From NCBI GenBank assembly GCA_900315575.1, contig OMZR01000006.1, positions 1 through 41,566 on the forward strand: a stretch of 41,566 nucleotides of DNA, in the 5' to 3' direction. The position numbers and the translations under genes are program-made. This stretch comes from an uncultured Veillonellaceae bacterium (lineage in GTDB: Bacteria > Bacillota > Negativicutes > Selenomonadales > Selenomonadaceae). Position 1 is the first letter of the stretch; every line of letters starts with the position of its first letter. Shown piece after piece: positions 1 to 8,271 of this stretch. The notes under the pieces were generated by a model. That model was not told where the DNA came from, did no database searches, and saw nothing but the letters and a program-made list of their open reading frames with translations.

Positions 1-58
1 TGCATGTGTTAAGCACGCCGCCAGCGTTCGTCCTGAGCCAGGATCAAACTCTCCATAA
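1..58 (-). rRNA. 16S ribosomal RNA, 5' end only (partial)
   Basis: Read on the minus strand this is the conserved start of bacterial 16S rRNA, including the universal AGAGTTTGATCCTGGCTCAG block followed by the helix ending in AACACATGCA. Only the first ~58 bases are present, because the gene runs off the left edge of the window. The mature 5' end is placed about seven bases upstream of AGAGTTTG by analogy with E. coli. The leader and promoters lie to the right (59-603). Confidence 0.97.
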
Positions 59-69
59 AAGAGCCGTTA

Positions 70-119
70 GCGCTTTAGCGCTTACGGATATTTTAGCCAT
101 TTGCCGTCAGGCAAATAGC
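70..119 (-). repeat. rRNA leader hairpin repeat, copy 1
   Basis: This 50-base unit has two adjacent short hairpins. One is GCGC-TTTA-GCGC, extended by flanking A/T pairs. The other has TTTGCC and GGCAAA arms around a 4-base loop. A closely matching unit lies at 439-487. Copy 1 sits just before the 16S 5' end, so it may act in pre-rRNA folding or processing, or it may simply be a dispersed intergenic repeat. Confidence 0.75.
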
Positions 120-312
120 CTCCATTCTTTTCTGAAAAGCCGATATGGCTCTCAATTATCTTTTGGTACGTTGCTACTTTTGTAGTTCCGTAAAGAAATT
201 GCCGATTGTATATGTTCGTACGTTTTGTCGTTCATACCAATCGATGTTTTTTGTGATGCTTTCGCATCATCTAACATCTGGCTTTATCATGTGTTGCATG
301 ATAATCTACATT

Positions 313-330
313 GTTTAGTTTTCAAAGAAC
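313..330 (-). promoter_or_regulatory. conserved rRNA leader motif
   Basis: On the minus strand the sequence reads GTTCTTTGAAAACTAAAC, the motif commonly found in rRNA leaders and 16S-23S spacers of Firmicutes. It lies downstream of both promoters and about 255 bases before the 16S 5' end. It marks 59-385 as transcribed pre-16S leader. Its role is probably antitermination or processing; this is inferred from family knowledge. Confidence 0.7.
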
Positions 331-385
331 ACCCGTGATTCTCTCCAGAAGCTTTTGAAAAGCTCTTTCGTGAATCAGCTTCTAT

Positions 386-414
386 ATGATACCTCAGCGC
401 GTTTGCTTTGTCAA
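386..414 (-). promoter_or_regulatory. rRNA promoter, 16S-proximal
   Basis: The minus strand has a perfect -35 box TTGACA (409-414), a 17-base spacer and a -10 box TATCAT (386-391). Transcription would begin near 379 and run through the leader into 16S. The same boxes and spacing recur at 575-603, giving a tandem arrangement usual for rRNA operons. Confidence 0.88.
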
Positions 415-438
415 GAAGAAATTTTAAATCAGCTCTTT

Positions 439-487
439 GCGCTTTAGCGCTTAGAGATGATTTAGCCATTTGCCGGAGGCAAATAGC
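439..487 (-). repeat. rRNA leader hairpin repeat, copy 2
   Basis: This is the second copy of the two-hairpin unit described at 70-119. It shares the GCGCTTTAGCGCTTA block and the TTTAGCCATTTGCC...GGCAAATAGC block, with a one-base shorter second loop. It lies between the distal and proximal rRNA promoters, so each promoter is followed downstream by one copy. Confidence 0.75.
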
Positions 488-574
488 TTCCTTTCTCTGT
501 GAAGCAGCTTCGCTTCATTGGTCTCATCGCTGTCTGCGGTGCTGTGCTCTCGCTGTCTGCCGCCGACTTGTAAT

Positions 575-603
575 ATGATACTCGGTTCGATGTTCTTTGT
601 CAA
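575..603 (-). promoter_or_regulatory. rRNA promoter, distal
   Basis: On the minus strand TTGACA (598-603) is separated by 17 bases from TATCAT (575-580), identical boxes to the proximal promoter. It begins only nine bases after the stop codon of the upstream HAD gene, so the rRNA operon starts directly behind that gene. Confidence 0.88.
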
Positions 604-611
604 TAGTTTTC

Positions 612-1265
612 TCAAAAAAACTTCTCCAGATTGACATTTTTCATAGAGTCAACAATCTCGTCACACATGGAGAGGTCCTGCTGGCCGCTGTGCGGGCTGC
701 GGAAGCCGATGCAGTACATGCCGGCGGCTTTCGCCGCGCGTGCTCCATTCTCCGTGTCCTCGATGACGACACATTCTTTCGGTTCGACCATGAGGTGCGC
801 GGCCGTTTGGAGGTAGATGGCCGGATCTGGTTTCGACTGCGGCAGCTCGTCGCCGGATTCGAGCGTATCGAACTTCCCATCGATGCCGAGCGACTGCACG
901 ATGAAGTTGATGAACTTGCGTTCGCTCGAACTCGCGATAGCCGTCTTGATGCCGCGCTCCCGCAGCTGATGCGTCCGCTCGATGAGTTCCAGCGCGCCCG
1001 GAATCGGCGTCGCGCCCTCTTCTTCCATCGTGCGGTTGAAGAGATACTTCTTCGCCTCGACGAATTTCTCAGCCGGGAATTTTAGATGATGCTTCTCGAC
1101 GAGATCCTGCCACATGTTGATATCGCTCGACCCCTGATATTTTTCGAGATGTTCGATGGTCGTATCCGTGACGCCCTGTTTGGCAAGGATCTGCTGCTCG
1201 ACGCGCAGATGCACCGGTTCCGAATCGACGATAACGCCGTCCATATCATAGATGAATGCTTTCAT
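612..1265 (-). CDS. HAD-superfamily hydrolase, beta-phosphoglucomutase-like
   Basis: This 217-residue protein is a cytosolic HAD phosphatase or phosphomutase. The motif I signature DMDGVIVDSEP gives the nucleophile Asp7 and acid/base Asp9. A serine-rich motif II (IASSSER), a motif III lysine (SKPDPAIYL) and a motif IV acidic pair (VIEDTENG) follow in the expected order. The helical cap between motifs I and II is of the C1 type seen in PgmB and GPH-like enzymes. The ATG at 1265 has a GGAAGG ribosome site nine bases upstream. The substrate cannot be told from sequence; sugar phosphates are usual in this family. A palindromic repeat separates it from glmS, and the distal rRNA promoter begins just after its stop. 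Confidence 0.9.
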   Translation of the reverse strand: MKAFIYDMDGVIVDSEPVHLRVEQQILAKQGVTDTTIEHLEKYQGSSDINMWQDLVEKHHLKFPAEKFVEAKKYLFNRTMEEEGATPIPGALELIERTHQLRERGIKTAIASSSERKFINFIVQSLGIDGKFDTLESGDELPQSKPDPAIYLQTAAHLMVEPKECVVIEDTENGARAAKAAGMYCIGFRSPHSGQQDLSMCDEIVDSMKNVNLEKFF

Positions 1266-1283
1266 GATTTATTCCTTCCTTTC

Positions 1284-1435
1284 AGGCTCTCCCTCTGGGA
1301 GAGCTGTCGGCCACAGGACGACTGAGAGGGTAGTTCAAAGGCATGTACTAACGAAACTACAAAAGCTTTTCGTTAAAACGTGCCTCAAACTACCCTCTCC
1401 GCCCCTACGGGGCACCTCTCCCAAAGGGAGAGGCT
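1284..1435. repeat. 152-bp palindromic MITE-like intergenic element
   Basis: The two ends are inverted copies of each other: AGGCTCTCCCTCTGGGAGAG on the left matches AGCCTCTCCCTTTGGGAGAG read inward from the right. A second inverted pair (GAGAGGGTAGTT and AACTACCCTCTC) lies inside, and the centre is also self-complementary around AAAGCTTTT. The whole element can fold into one long hairpin. It fills the gap between glmS and the HAD gene and carries no coding sequence. A half-length relative lies at 8272-8323. Confidence 0.75.
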
Positions 1436-1444
1436 TATATACAG

Positions 1445-3274
1445 TTACTCAACAGTAACAGACTTCGCCAAATTGCGCGGTTTGTCAACGTCGCAGCCGC
1501 GCGTGATGGCGGCGTAGTATGCGAGGAGCTGGAGCGGAACGACGGCGAGAATCGGAATCAGGAGCTCGTCGGTCTCCGGCACCTTCATGACGTGGTCGAC
1601 GTACTTCTCGAGCTCATCGTCGCCTTCGGCCGCGATGCCGATGACGACGGCGTCGCGTGCCTTGACCTCTTTGATGTTTGAGAGCGTCTTTTCATAAACG
1701 CTCTTCTGCGTCGCGAGCGCGATGACGGGGACGCCCTCGACAATCAGAGCGAGCGTGCCATGCTTGAGTTCGCCAGCAGCATACGCCTCGGCGTGGATAT
1801 AGGAAATCTCCTTGAGCTTCAGCGCACCTTCGAGCGCGACATCATAGTCGAGCGAACGGCCGATGTAGAAGACATCTTCATTGAAGCCGTACTGCTTGGC
1901 AAACGTCTTGATGGGCTCGACATCCGAGAGCGTCTCGCTGATCTGCGCCGGGACCTTCTGGAGCTCAGCCACGAGTTCGGCGATGCGCTCTTTCGGCAGC
2001 GTACCCAGAATCTCCGCCATGTAGAGCGAGAGCATGAAGAACAGGATGAGCTGCGTCGTGTAGGCTTTCGTCGAAGCGACAGCGATTTCCGGGCCAGCCC
2101 AAGTATAGAGCACCTGATCCGCTTCACGCGCGATGGACGAGCCGACGACGTTCGTCAATGCGAGCGTCTTGGCGCCGCGGCGCTTCGACTCTTTGAGTGC
2201 CGCGAGCGTATCGCTCGTCTCGCCAGACTGGGAGACGACAATCAGCATCGTCTTTTCATCGATGATCGGGTCGCGATAGCGGAACTCGGACGCAATGTCC
2301 ACTTCGACCGGGATGCGCGCGAGCTTTTCAATGTAGTATTTGCCCACAAGGCCGGCATGGTACGCCGTGCCGCAGGCAACGATATAGATTTTGTTGAAGT
2401 CATTGAGGTAGTCAGCCGTCCACTTGAGCTCGTCCATGACGATGCTCTTGCCGTCTTTGGCGACGCGCTGGCTCATCGTATCGCGGACTGCCTTCGGCTG
2501 CTCGTGGATTTCCTTGAGCATGAAGTGCTCGAAGCCGCCCTTTTCAGCTGCCTCGGCATTCCAGTTGACCTCGAAGACCTTCTTCGTCACGAGCTCGCCC
2601 TTGCGGTTCGTGATGACGATGGAGTCCTTCTTCACGACAGCCATCTCGCCGTCGTTGAGGATGTACGTGCGGCGTGTCCGGCTGATGATGGCTGGGATAT
2701 CGGACGCGATGAAGTTCTCGCCATCACCAAGGCCGATGACGAGCGGATTGTCCTGCTTCGTGCAGATGAGCTCGTCCGGATGCTGGCGGCACATGAAAAC
2801 GAGGGAATACGATCCTTCGATGCGGCGCAGTACCTCGCGAACGCTTTCCTCAAAGTCGCCATTGTAGACCTCTTCCAAGAGGTGCGCAACGACTTCTGTA
2901 TCCGTCTCGGACTTGAAGGCATGGCCTTTCTCGATGAGCTCTTCTTTGAGCGTCAGATAGTTCTCGATGATGCCGTTATGCACGACGACGAAGTCGCCCG
3001 AGCAGTCCGTATGCGGATGCGCGTTGACATCCGACGGACGGCCGTGCGTCGCCCAGCGCGTATGGCCGATGCCGATCGTGCCCTGCGGGACATCATCCTT
3101 GATCTTGTCGCGAAGCGCTGCGAGGCGACCGACGCATTTCTCGACGCGGATCTTCTCACCGTCATAAACTGCGATGCCGGCCGAGTCATAGCCACGATAC
3201 TCGAGCTTCGACAGACCTTCCGTGAGGAAGTCCGCCGCCTGCTTGTCTCCGACGTAACCAACGATACCACACAT
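1445..3274 (-). CDS. glmS: glutamine--fructose-6-phosphate aminotransferase (isomerizing)
   Basis: GlmS makes glucosamine-6-phosphate from fructose-6-phosphate and glutamine, the entry step to UDP-GlcNAc and cell wall. The start at 3274 gives MCGIVGYVG, which places the N-terminal nucleophile Cys directly after Met, and AGGAGG lies seven bases upstream. An upstream in-frame start at 3358 is rejected because it falls inside the ribozyme. The protein is 609 residues, normal for the family. It has an N-terminal glutaminase domain (about 1-220, with GHTRWATHG), two SIS sugar isomerase domains (about 285-595, with SQSGETSDT) and the conserved C-terminal LAKSVTVE tail. Expression should be controlled by the glmS ribozyme in its leader. 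Confidence 0.98.
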   Translation of the reverse strand: MCGIVGYVGDKQAADFLTEGLSKLEYRGYDSAGIAVYDGEKIRVEKCVGRLAALRDKIKDDVPQGTIGIGHTRWATHGRPSDVNAHPHTDCSGDFVVVHNGIIENYLTLKEELIEKGHAFKSETDTEVVAHLLEEVYNGDFEESVREVLRRIEGSYSLVFMCRQHPDELICTKQDNPLVIGLGDGENFIASDIPAIISRTRRTYILNDGEMAVVKKDSIVITNRKGELVTKKVFEVNWNAEAAEKGGFEHFMLKEIHEQPKAVRDTMSQRVAKDGKSIVMDELKWTADYLNDFNKIYIVACGTAYHAGLVGKYYIEKLARIPVEVDIASEFRYRDPIIDEKTMLIVVSQSGETSDTLAALKESKRRGAKTLALTNVVGSSIAREADQVLYTWAGPEIAVASTKAYTTQLILFFMLSLYMAEILGTLPKERIAELVAELQKVPAQISETLSDVEPIKTFAKQYGFNEDVFYIGRSLDYDVALEGALKLKEISYIHAEAYAAGELKHGTLALIVEGVPVIALATQKSVYEKTLSNIKEVKARDAVVIGIAAEGDDELEKYVDHVMKVPETDELLIPILAVVPLQLLAYYAAITRGCDVDKPRNLAKSVTVE

Positions 3275-3294
3275 AGTAAAACCTCCTGTGCTTT

Positions 3295-3445
3295 CCGCAG
3301 GAATCCGCCCCATGCCTGTCTCTGTCGGGAGGATTGCTCCCCCGTTTTCCACAAGCACTCTCGACCGGGCCGGCCGGAAGGCATCCGCTGACGTCTCGAC
3401 AACCTTCTCCTCGTCCTCCGCAACGCTGCGGAGCTAGCGCTAAGA
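3295..3445 (-). ncRNA. glmS ribozyme (glucosamine-6-phosphate-activated riboswitch)
   Basis: The minus strand of the glmS leader carries the conserved core of the glmS self-cleaving ribozyme. It reads TTA then GCGC at the cleavage site, an extended hairpin (CTCCGCAG/TTGCGGAG), then GACGAGGAGAAGGTTGTCGA and AGCGGATGCC. By homology, cleavage falls between A at 3441 and G at 3440. The 3' part includes GC-rich pairings that fit P3 and P4 and ends about 20 bases before the glmS start. When glucosamine-6-phosphate accumulates, the mRNA cuts itself and is degraded. The exact 3' limit is approximate. Confidence 0.93.
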
Positions 3446-3489
3446 TTCTTTCGAACTTTTCCGTAAATGGAATCCCTGCAACTCTATAA

Positions 3490-3520
3490 AATTGTAGCCT
3501 TGCGCGATATGCGCAAGGCT
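3490..3520 (-). terminator. terminator after smc
   Basis: A perfect 10-bp stem (AGCCTTGCGC at 3497-3506 and GCGCAAGGCT at 3511-3520) with a 5-base loop is followed on the minus strand by ACAATTTTAT. It lies about 60 bases after the smc stop and overlaps the likely start of the glmS transcript. Confidence 0.65.
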
Positions 3521-3549
3521 ATTCTAGCGTAAAAGTGACAAGAAGTCAA
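3521..3549 (-). promoter_or_regulatory. glmS promoter
   Basis: The minus strand has TTGACT (3544-3549), a 17-base spacer and TAGAAT (3521-3526). The predicted start near 3514 would produce a leader containing the complete ribozyme. The promoter sits between the smc stop and the terminator-like hairpin. Confidence 0.75.
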
Positions 3550-3579
3550 CAAATTGCTTGAGAATCGTTATATAGAATC

Positions 3580-6500
3580 CTATGTTTCCATATAATCACT
3601 GAGCTTGACGGAAAGAATCTTCGAAACGCCGGCATCCTCGGTCGTGACGCCGTAGAGGACATCGACGTTCTCCATCGTGCCCTTGCGGTGCGTGACGACG
3701 ATGAACTGCGTACGGTCGGCGAGTTCGCGCAGGTAGTGGCCGAAGCGCACGACGTTCGCTTCGTCAAGCGGCGCGTCGATCTCGTCGAGCACGGAAAATG
3801 GCGACGGCTTGTAGTGCAGGCAGGCGAAAAGCAGTGCGATGACGGTCAGCGCGCGCTCGCCGCCCGAGAGCGCCGAGAGGTTCTGCCGCTTCTTCTTCGG
3901 CAGCGTCACGAGGATGTCGATGCCGCTCGCGAGCATGTCGCTCTCGTCGAGCAGCTTGAGCTCGGCCTTGCCGCCGCCGAAGAGCTTCGTAAAGCTCTCC
4001 TGGAAGTATTCCTGGATTTTTGCAAACGCTTCGCCGAACTGCTTCGTCATCGTCGCGTCCATTTCGGCCAGCAGCGTCTCAAGGTTCGCGCGCGCCTTGC
4101 GCAGGTCTTCGGTCTGCGCCTCCATGAAGTCGTGGCGCTTTTTCAGTTCTTCGTATTCCGTGACGGCGTTCGGATTGATGGGGCCGAGCGCCTTCATCTT
4201 TTCTTCGAGCTCCTGCATCTTCGGCTGGAGCTCTTCGGGCGGGAGGTCGAGCGCTTCTTCGGCCGCGCGGTCAGGCGAAAGGCCGTAGTCTGCGAACATT
4301 GCCTTCTCGCACTCATCGATGGCGAACTGCGCTTTCGAGACGGCGAGTTCGGCGGCATGGAGCTTGTCCGTCAGCCGCGCGGCTTCGCGCGCATGCTTCT
4401 TGATGGTCTTCTCGATGTCCTGCGCCGCCGCCAACTTGTCCATCTTTTCCGTATAAAGGCGATCGTGCGCGGAGCGGAGCTCCATCTGCTGCTCGGCGAG
4501 GCGGCCTTCCTCTTCTTCAAGCGCGGCCAGGCGCTCGGCGCTCGTGGCTTCGAGCGCTTTCTGGTCTTCCGTCTCCTGTTCGACGTCCGAAAGCTCCTGC
4601 TCGCGCTTCGCTTTTTCTTCTTTTTTCGACCGCAGAAGGTCGGCGTCGCGCTCGCACTGGACGGTCAGCACGGCACGCTTCGTTTCGCGGTCATGCAGCA
4701 GGGCTTCGAGGTCGTCGGCGTCTTCCAGAAGATCGTCGATGTCTTCCTGCTGCGCGGCGCAGGCTTTCTGCGCCTTTTCGAGTGCTTCCTGCGTCGCCCG
4801 CGCGGCTTCGCGCGCTTCGGAGCGCTGTTTCTGCGCCTTGGCAAACGAGGTCTCGGCGGCAACATGCTGCTGATGCTGCTCGGCAAGCGCTGCTTCCTGT
4901 TCGCTGGCCGCTTCTTCAGCCTTCTTCCGCGCGACGCGGAGCTCGGCCATCTCGACATTTGCCTGCTGCAGGCGCTTTTCAAGGTCTTCGGCCTTGCGCT
5001 GGCAGGTGTTGTACGCTGTGCGCGCGTCATCTTCTTCCTGCTGGCGCGCGGCGGTTTCTTTTGCGGCCGCTGCCTGCTCTTTTTCGAGCGCGGCAATCTC
5101 GCCCTGCCGTCCGAGGTAGCTGCCTTCCTTGTGGCCGCGGCTGCCGCCCGTCAGGGAGCCGCCAGGGCTCAGGAGTTCGCCATCGAGCGTGACGATGCGC
5201 AGGCGGTAGCGCGTCTCCCGCGCGATGACAAGCGCATGGTCGAGCGTATCGACAACGAGCGTGCGCGCGAGCAGGTGGTCGGCGACGCGGTGGTATTTCG
5301 CGTCGGTCGTGACGAGCTCGTTGGCCCAGCCGACAGCCCCCGTCATGTTTCGCACGGCGTCAGCATCTGACGGCTGGCGCACCTGGATCGTCGAGAGCGG
5401 CAAAAATGTCGCGCGGCCAAGCTTCTGCGCCTTGAGGTAGCCAATGGCCGCTTTCGCCGTGTCCGTGTCTTCGGTGACGATGTGCTGCTGGCTGCCCGCA
5501 AGCGCGGTGCTGAGTGCTGTGACATATTTCTCCGGCACGGTCAGGAGTTCGGCCACAGCGCCTGCAACGCCTTTGTGCCACGGCGCGGTGCTCTTCAGCA
5601 CGGCGCGCACGGCGCGGCCGAAGCCTTCATACGACTGCTGCATGTGGCGCAGGATCTGGAGCTTGTCGGCCGTGCGCTTTGCTGCGCGCGCCGCCGTCTC
5701 GCGCGCCTCCTGCGCCGCTTCGAGCGTATTCTGCGCCGCCTTCATGGCAGCTGCATTCTCGTTTCCGGCCTTGAGGCACTTGTCGCGCTCCTGCTCGCTT
5801 TTTGCAAGCTTTTCCACAAGGGCGTCGCGCTCTTCGCGGAGTGCGTCCAGCCGCTCGTTTGCCGCGGCAAGTGCTTTCTCGCGTTCGCGCTTGCCCGCGC
5901 CGCCGAGCTCGATGTCTTTTTCGAGCACGGCGATGGCCTGCTGCTGCTCCGTGAGCTGCGTCTGGAGCGTCGCGGCCTCGGCGTCAAGCGTTTCTGCTGT
6001 CTTTCTCGCGTCAGAGACGTCCTGCTTCAGCGCGAGCAGCTTCTTGCGCTCCTCCTCGATGCGCTCGTCCGCAGCCGCCGCGTCTTTCTTTCCCTTCGCG
6101 ACGGTCTCAGTCAGGCGGCCGATGTCGCCGGCCGCGCGCACGAGTTCCTGTGTGATGGCGTTTTTGCGCGCCGCGAGGCGTTCGCGCACCGATGCGCTGT
6201 TTTCCGTGCGCTCGCGCAGTGTCGCAAGCTCAGCCGTGACGCTATCCACCTGCTTCTGGAGCGCCGCGCCCTTCTCTCCTTCCTTCTGCATATCCTGCTC
6301 GATGGCGACGATGGCCGCCTGTGTGCGCTCTTTTTCGGCTTCGGCCGTGCGCGCGGCCGTCTCGGCAGCCGTCTTTTCGGTCTCGGCGCCCTGCCGCTCC
6401 GTTTCGGCCTGCGTGCGCTTTTCTGTCAGGCTCTCGTGCTGCTGGCTCAGGCTCGTCAGGCGGCACTTCTTGTACGTGCCTTCGAGTTCCTGATACGTGC

Positions 6501-7137
6501 GCGTGCGCTCGGCATGTGCGGCGAGCGGGCCGAGCTGGCTCTCGATTTCCTGCTGGATGTCGCCGACACGCACGAGATTCTTTTCCGTGTCGTCGAGCTT
6601 CTTGAGCGCTTCCTTCTTGCGCGCCTTGTACTTCGTGATACCCGCCGTTTCCTCAAAGAACGCACGGCGTTCCTCCGGGCGGCTGTTCAGGATGTCGTCA
6701 ATGCGGTTCTGCCCGATAACGCTCATACCTTCGTGGCCGATACCCGTATCGGCGAAGAGCTGGTAGATGTCCTTGATGCGGCAGCGCGATTTATTGAGAT
6801 AGACCTCGCTCTCGCCGCTGCGGTAGAGGCGGCGCGTCACGACGACTTCGGCGAAATCGACGGGCAGCGTGCCGTCCGTATTGTCAAAGACGAGCGAGAC
6901 CTCGGCGACTCCCAAGGGCTTTCGCGCCGCGCTGCCCGCAAAGATGATGTCCTCAGCCTTTCCCGCGCGCAAGTTGCGCACGTTCTGCTCGCCGAGCACC
7001 CAGCGGATGGCGTCGGTGATGTTGCTCTTGCCACTGCCATTCGGCCCGACGATGGCCGTGACGCCCTTGTCGAACTCGATGACGACCTTGTCGGCAAAAG
7101 ACTTGAAGCCGTAGGCCTCGAGACGTTTGAGCTGCAT
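3580..7137 (-). CDS. smc: chromosome segregation/condensation ATPase SMC
   Basis: This 1185-residue protein has full SMC architecture. An N-terminal ATPase half carries Walker A GPNGSGKS (residues 31-38) and a Q-loop (VIGQNRIDDIL). Long coiled coils rich in Glu, Lys, Ala and Gln flank a hinge at about residues 500-660. The C-terminal half has the signature LSALSGGERA and Walker B FSVLDEIDAPLDEANV. SMC dimers with ScpA and ScpB compact and segregate the chromosome. The start at 7137 follows the LysR stop by 12 bases, so the two are probably co-transcribed. The usual rnc and ftsY neighbours and scpAB are not in this window. Confidence 0.98.
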   Translation of the reverse strand: MQLKRLEAYGFKSFADKVVIEFDKGVTAIVGPNGSGKSNITDAIRWVLGEQNVRNLRAGKAEDIIFAGSAARKPLGVAEVSLVFDNTDGTLPVDFAEVVVTRRLYRSGESEVYLNKSRCRIKDIYQLFADTGIGHEGMSVIGQNRIDDILNSRPEERRAFFEETAGITKYKARKKEALKKLDDTEKNLVRVGDIQQEIESQLGPLAAHAERTRTYQELEGTYKKCRLTSLSQQHESLTEKRTQAETERQGAETEKTAAETAARTAEAEKERTQAAIVAIEQDMQKEGEKGAALQKQVDSVTAELATLRERTENSASVRERLAARKNAITQELVRAAGDIGRLTETVAKGKKDAAAADERIEEERKKLLALKQDVSDARKTAETLDAEAATLQTQLTEQQQAIAVLEKDIELGGAGKREREKALAAANERLDALREERDALVEKLAKSEQERDKCLKAGNENAAAMKAAQNTLEAAQEARETAARAAKRTADKLQILRHMQQSYEGFGRAVRAVLKSTAPWHKGVAGAVAELLTVPEKYVTALSTALAGSQQHIVTEDTDTAKAAIGYLKAQKLGRATFLPLSTIQVRQPSDADAVRNMTGAVGWANELVTTDAKYHRVADHLLARTLVVDTLDHALVIARETRYRLRIVTLDGELLSPGGSLTGGSRGHKEGSYLGRQGEIAALEKEQAAAAKETAARQQEEDDARTAYNTCQRKAEDLEKRLQQANVEMAELRVARKKAEEAASEQEAALAEQHQQHVAAETSFAKAQKQRSEAREAARATQEALEKAQKACAAQQEDIDDLLEDADDLEALLHDRETKRAVLTVQCERDADLLRSKKEEKAKREQELSDVEQETEDQKALEATSAERLAALEEEEGRLAEQQMELRSAHDRLYTEKMDKLAAAQDIEKTIKKHAREAARLTDKLHAAELAVSKAQFAIDECEKAMFADYGLSPDRAAEEALDLPPEELQPKMQELEEKMKALGPINPNAVTEYEELKKRHDFMEAQTEDLRKARANLETLLAEMDATMTKQFGEAFAKIQEYFQESFTKLFGGGKAELKLLDESDMLASGIDILVTLPKKKRQNLSALSGGERALTVIALLFACLHYKPSPFSVLDEIDAPLDEANVVRFGHYLRELADRTQFIVVTHRKGTMENVDVLYGVTTEDAGVSKILSVKLSDYMET

Positions 7138-7149
7138 AAAGATGACCTC

Positions 7150-8058
7150 TTATTTCTGGAAGAAATGCTTCTTGAAATCCGGCGTGCTCGTATAGTGGCG
7201 CATGAAGTCCATGAAGCGGTTGTCGATGGCAGAAAACGTCTTGTGCGAGCCCCAGTAGAGCGAGATGTGGAGATCGATGGACGGGTCGGTGTCCCTGCGG
7301 GCGAAAATCTTCTCGCCATGCGTGACGAATTTTGGCAGGATCGAAATTCCCATGCCGTTCGCGACGAGCTGCTTGATCGTCTTGAGCTGCGACGTCGAAA
7401 GCACGATGTCGGGCGTGAAGCCGTGCTGCGTGCAGCAGTCGAAGACGGACTGATACTGGAACGTATGCGGCTGCTGCATAATGAATTTTTCGCGGCGCAG
7501 GCGGCTGAACGGCACGTTTTCGAGCGCAGCAAGCGGATGGCCCTCGGGCAGGCAGAGGCCCATCTCGTCCTTCATGATGAGGAATTCATTTTCGACGACG
7601 TCGTCGGGGCTCGCAAGCACGATGCCGAAATCGAGCTCGCCGAGGTCGGCCTGCTCGCGCACCTCCATGGAGTCGCTGAGCTCCTGGACGTCGAGCGTGA
7701 TGTCCGGGTAGACCGCGCGGAATTTCGTGAAGAAATCCGGGAACAGATAGCCTTCGACCATCGGAGGGATGCCGAAGCGGATCGTGCCGCGCGCCTCGCT
7801 GTGAAAGCGCTGCATGTCCTGATACGCGGCCTGCACGTCGCGCATGATGCGCTGTGCGTGAATCAGAAACGTGCGTCCCTCCTCCGTGAGCTGCACATGC
7901 TTCTGGCTGCGGTCGATGAGCGTGAGCTTCAGCTCGCCTTCGAGCGACTTGATGGCCTTTGTGACCGACGGCTGCGAGACATGGAGCACCTCCGCCGTGC
8001 GCGTGAAGTTCTCGAGCTCGCTGATCGTGACGAAATACTCCAGCTGTCGAAATTCCAT
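7150..8058 (-). CDS. LysR-family transcriptional regulator
   Basis: This 302-residue protein begins MEFRQLEYFVTI, the standard LysR winged helix-turn-helix. The recognition region TAEVLHVSQPSVTKAIKSLE is followed by a linker helix and a periplasmic-binding-like effector domain (about 90-295). The ATG at 8058 is preceded by AGAGGAGA seven bases away and is preferred over a TTG at 8082. Its target is unknown. It has its own promoter and lies 12 bases ahead of smc, an unusual partner. LysR proteins usually regulate a divergent neighbour, but here the next gene upstream (pyrD) is on the same strand. Confidence 0.92.
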   Translation of the reverse strand: MEFRQLEYFVTISELENFTRTAEVLHVSQPSVTKAIKSLEGELKLTLIDRSQKHVQLTEEGRTFLIHAQRIMRDVQAAYQDMQRFHSEARGTIRFGIPPMVEGYLFPDFFTKFRAVYPDITLDVQELSDSMEVREQADLGELDFGIVLASPDDVVENEFLIMKDEMGLCLPEGHPLAALENVPFSRLRREKFIMQQPHTFQYQSVFDCCTQHGFTPDIVLSTSQLKTIKQLVANGMGISILPKFVTHGEKIFARRDTDPSIDLHISLYWGSHKTFSAIDNRFMDFMRHYTSTPDFKKHFFQK

Positions 8059-8160
8059 CTGGATTCTCCTCTCATAAGTCAATCAGTTCCATTCATCAGT
8101 TCCAAGGTAGCCCTGTTTGTTTCATATCGCGGGCTTTCTTTTTATTATTCCTTCTGTCCT

Positions 8161-8189
8161 ATTTTATCATAGCTCAGAGTTATTGTCTA
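8161..8189 (-). promoter_or_regulatory. promoter for the LysR gene and smc
   Basis: The minus strand has TAGACA (8184-8189), a 17-base spacer and TAAAAT (8161-8166). It lies about 100 bases upstream of the LysR start and just downstream of the pyrD terminator. Confidence 0.65.
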
Positions 8190-8204
8190 TGAAAATACGA
8201 CGAA

Positions 8205-8243
8205 TAAAAATGCCGCTGAGTCAGAAAATATGACTCAGCGACA
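8205..8243 (-). terminator. terminator after pyrD
   Basis: On the minus strand GTCGCTGAGTCA and TGACTCAGCGGC pair into a 12-bp stem around a short A/T loop, followed by ATTTTTATT. It ends the transcript coming from pyrK-pyrD and insulates the LysR promoter. Confidence 0.85.
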
Positions 8244-8271
8244 ATCGTATGATTGACCGTATCCAGCACCC

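Noticed and set aside
287..469. Short minus-strand frame in the rRNA leader
   Set aside because: It crosses the proximal rRNA promoter and the conserved leader motif, has no ribosome site and no similarity to a known family.
5482..8172. An 896-codon open frame on the plus strand opposite smc and the LysR gene
   Set aside because: It is antisense to clear SMC and LysR proteins, has a low-complexity Arg/Leu-rich translation and no family motifs. Long antisense frames are expected from the GC-rich third positions here.
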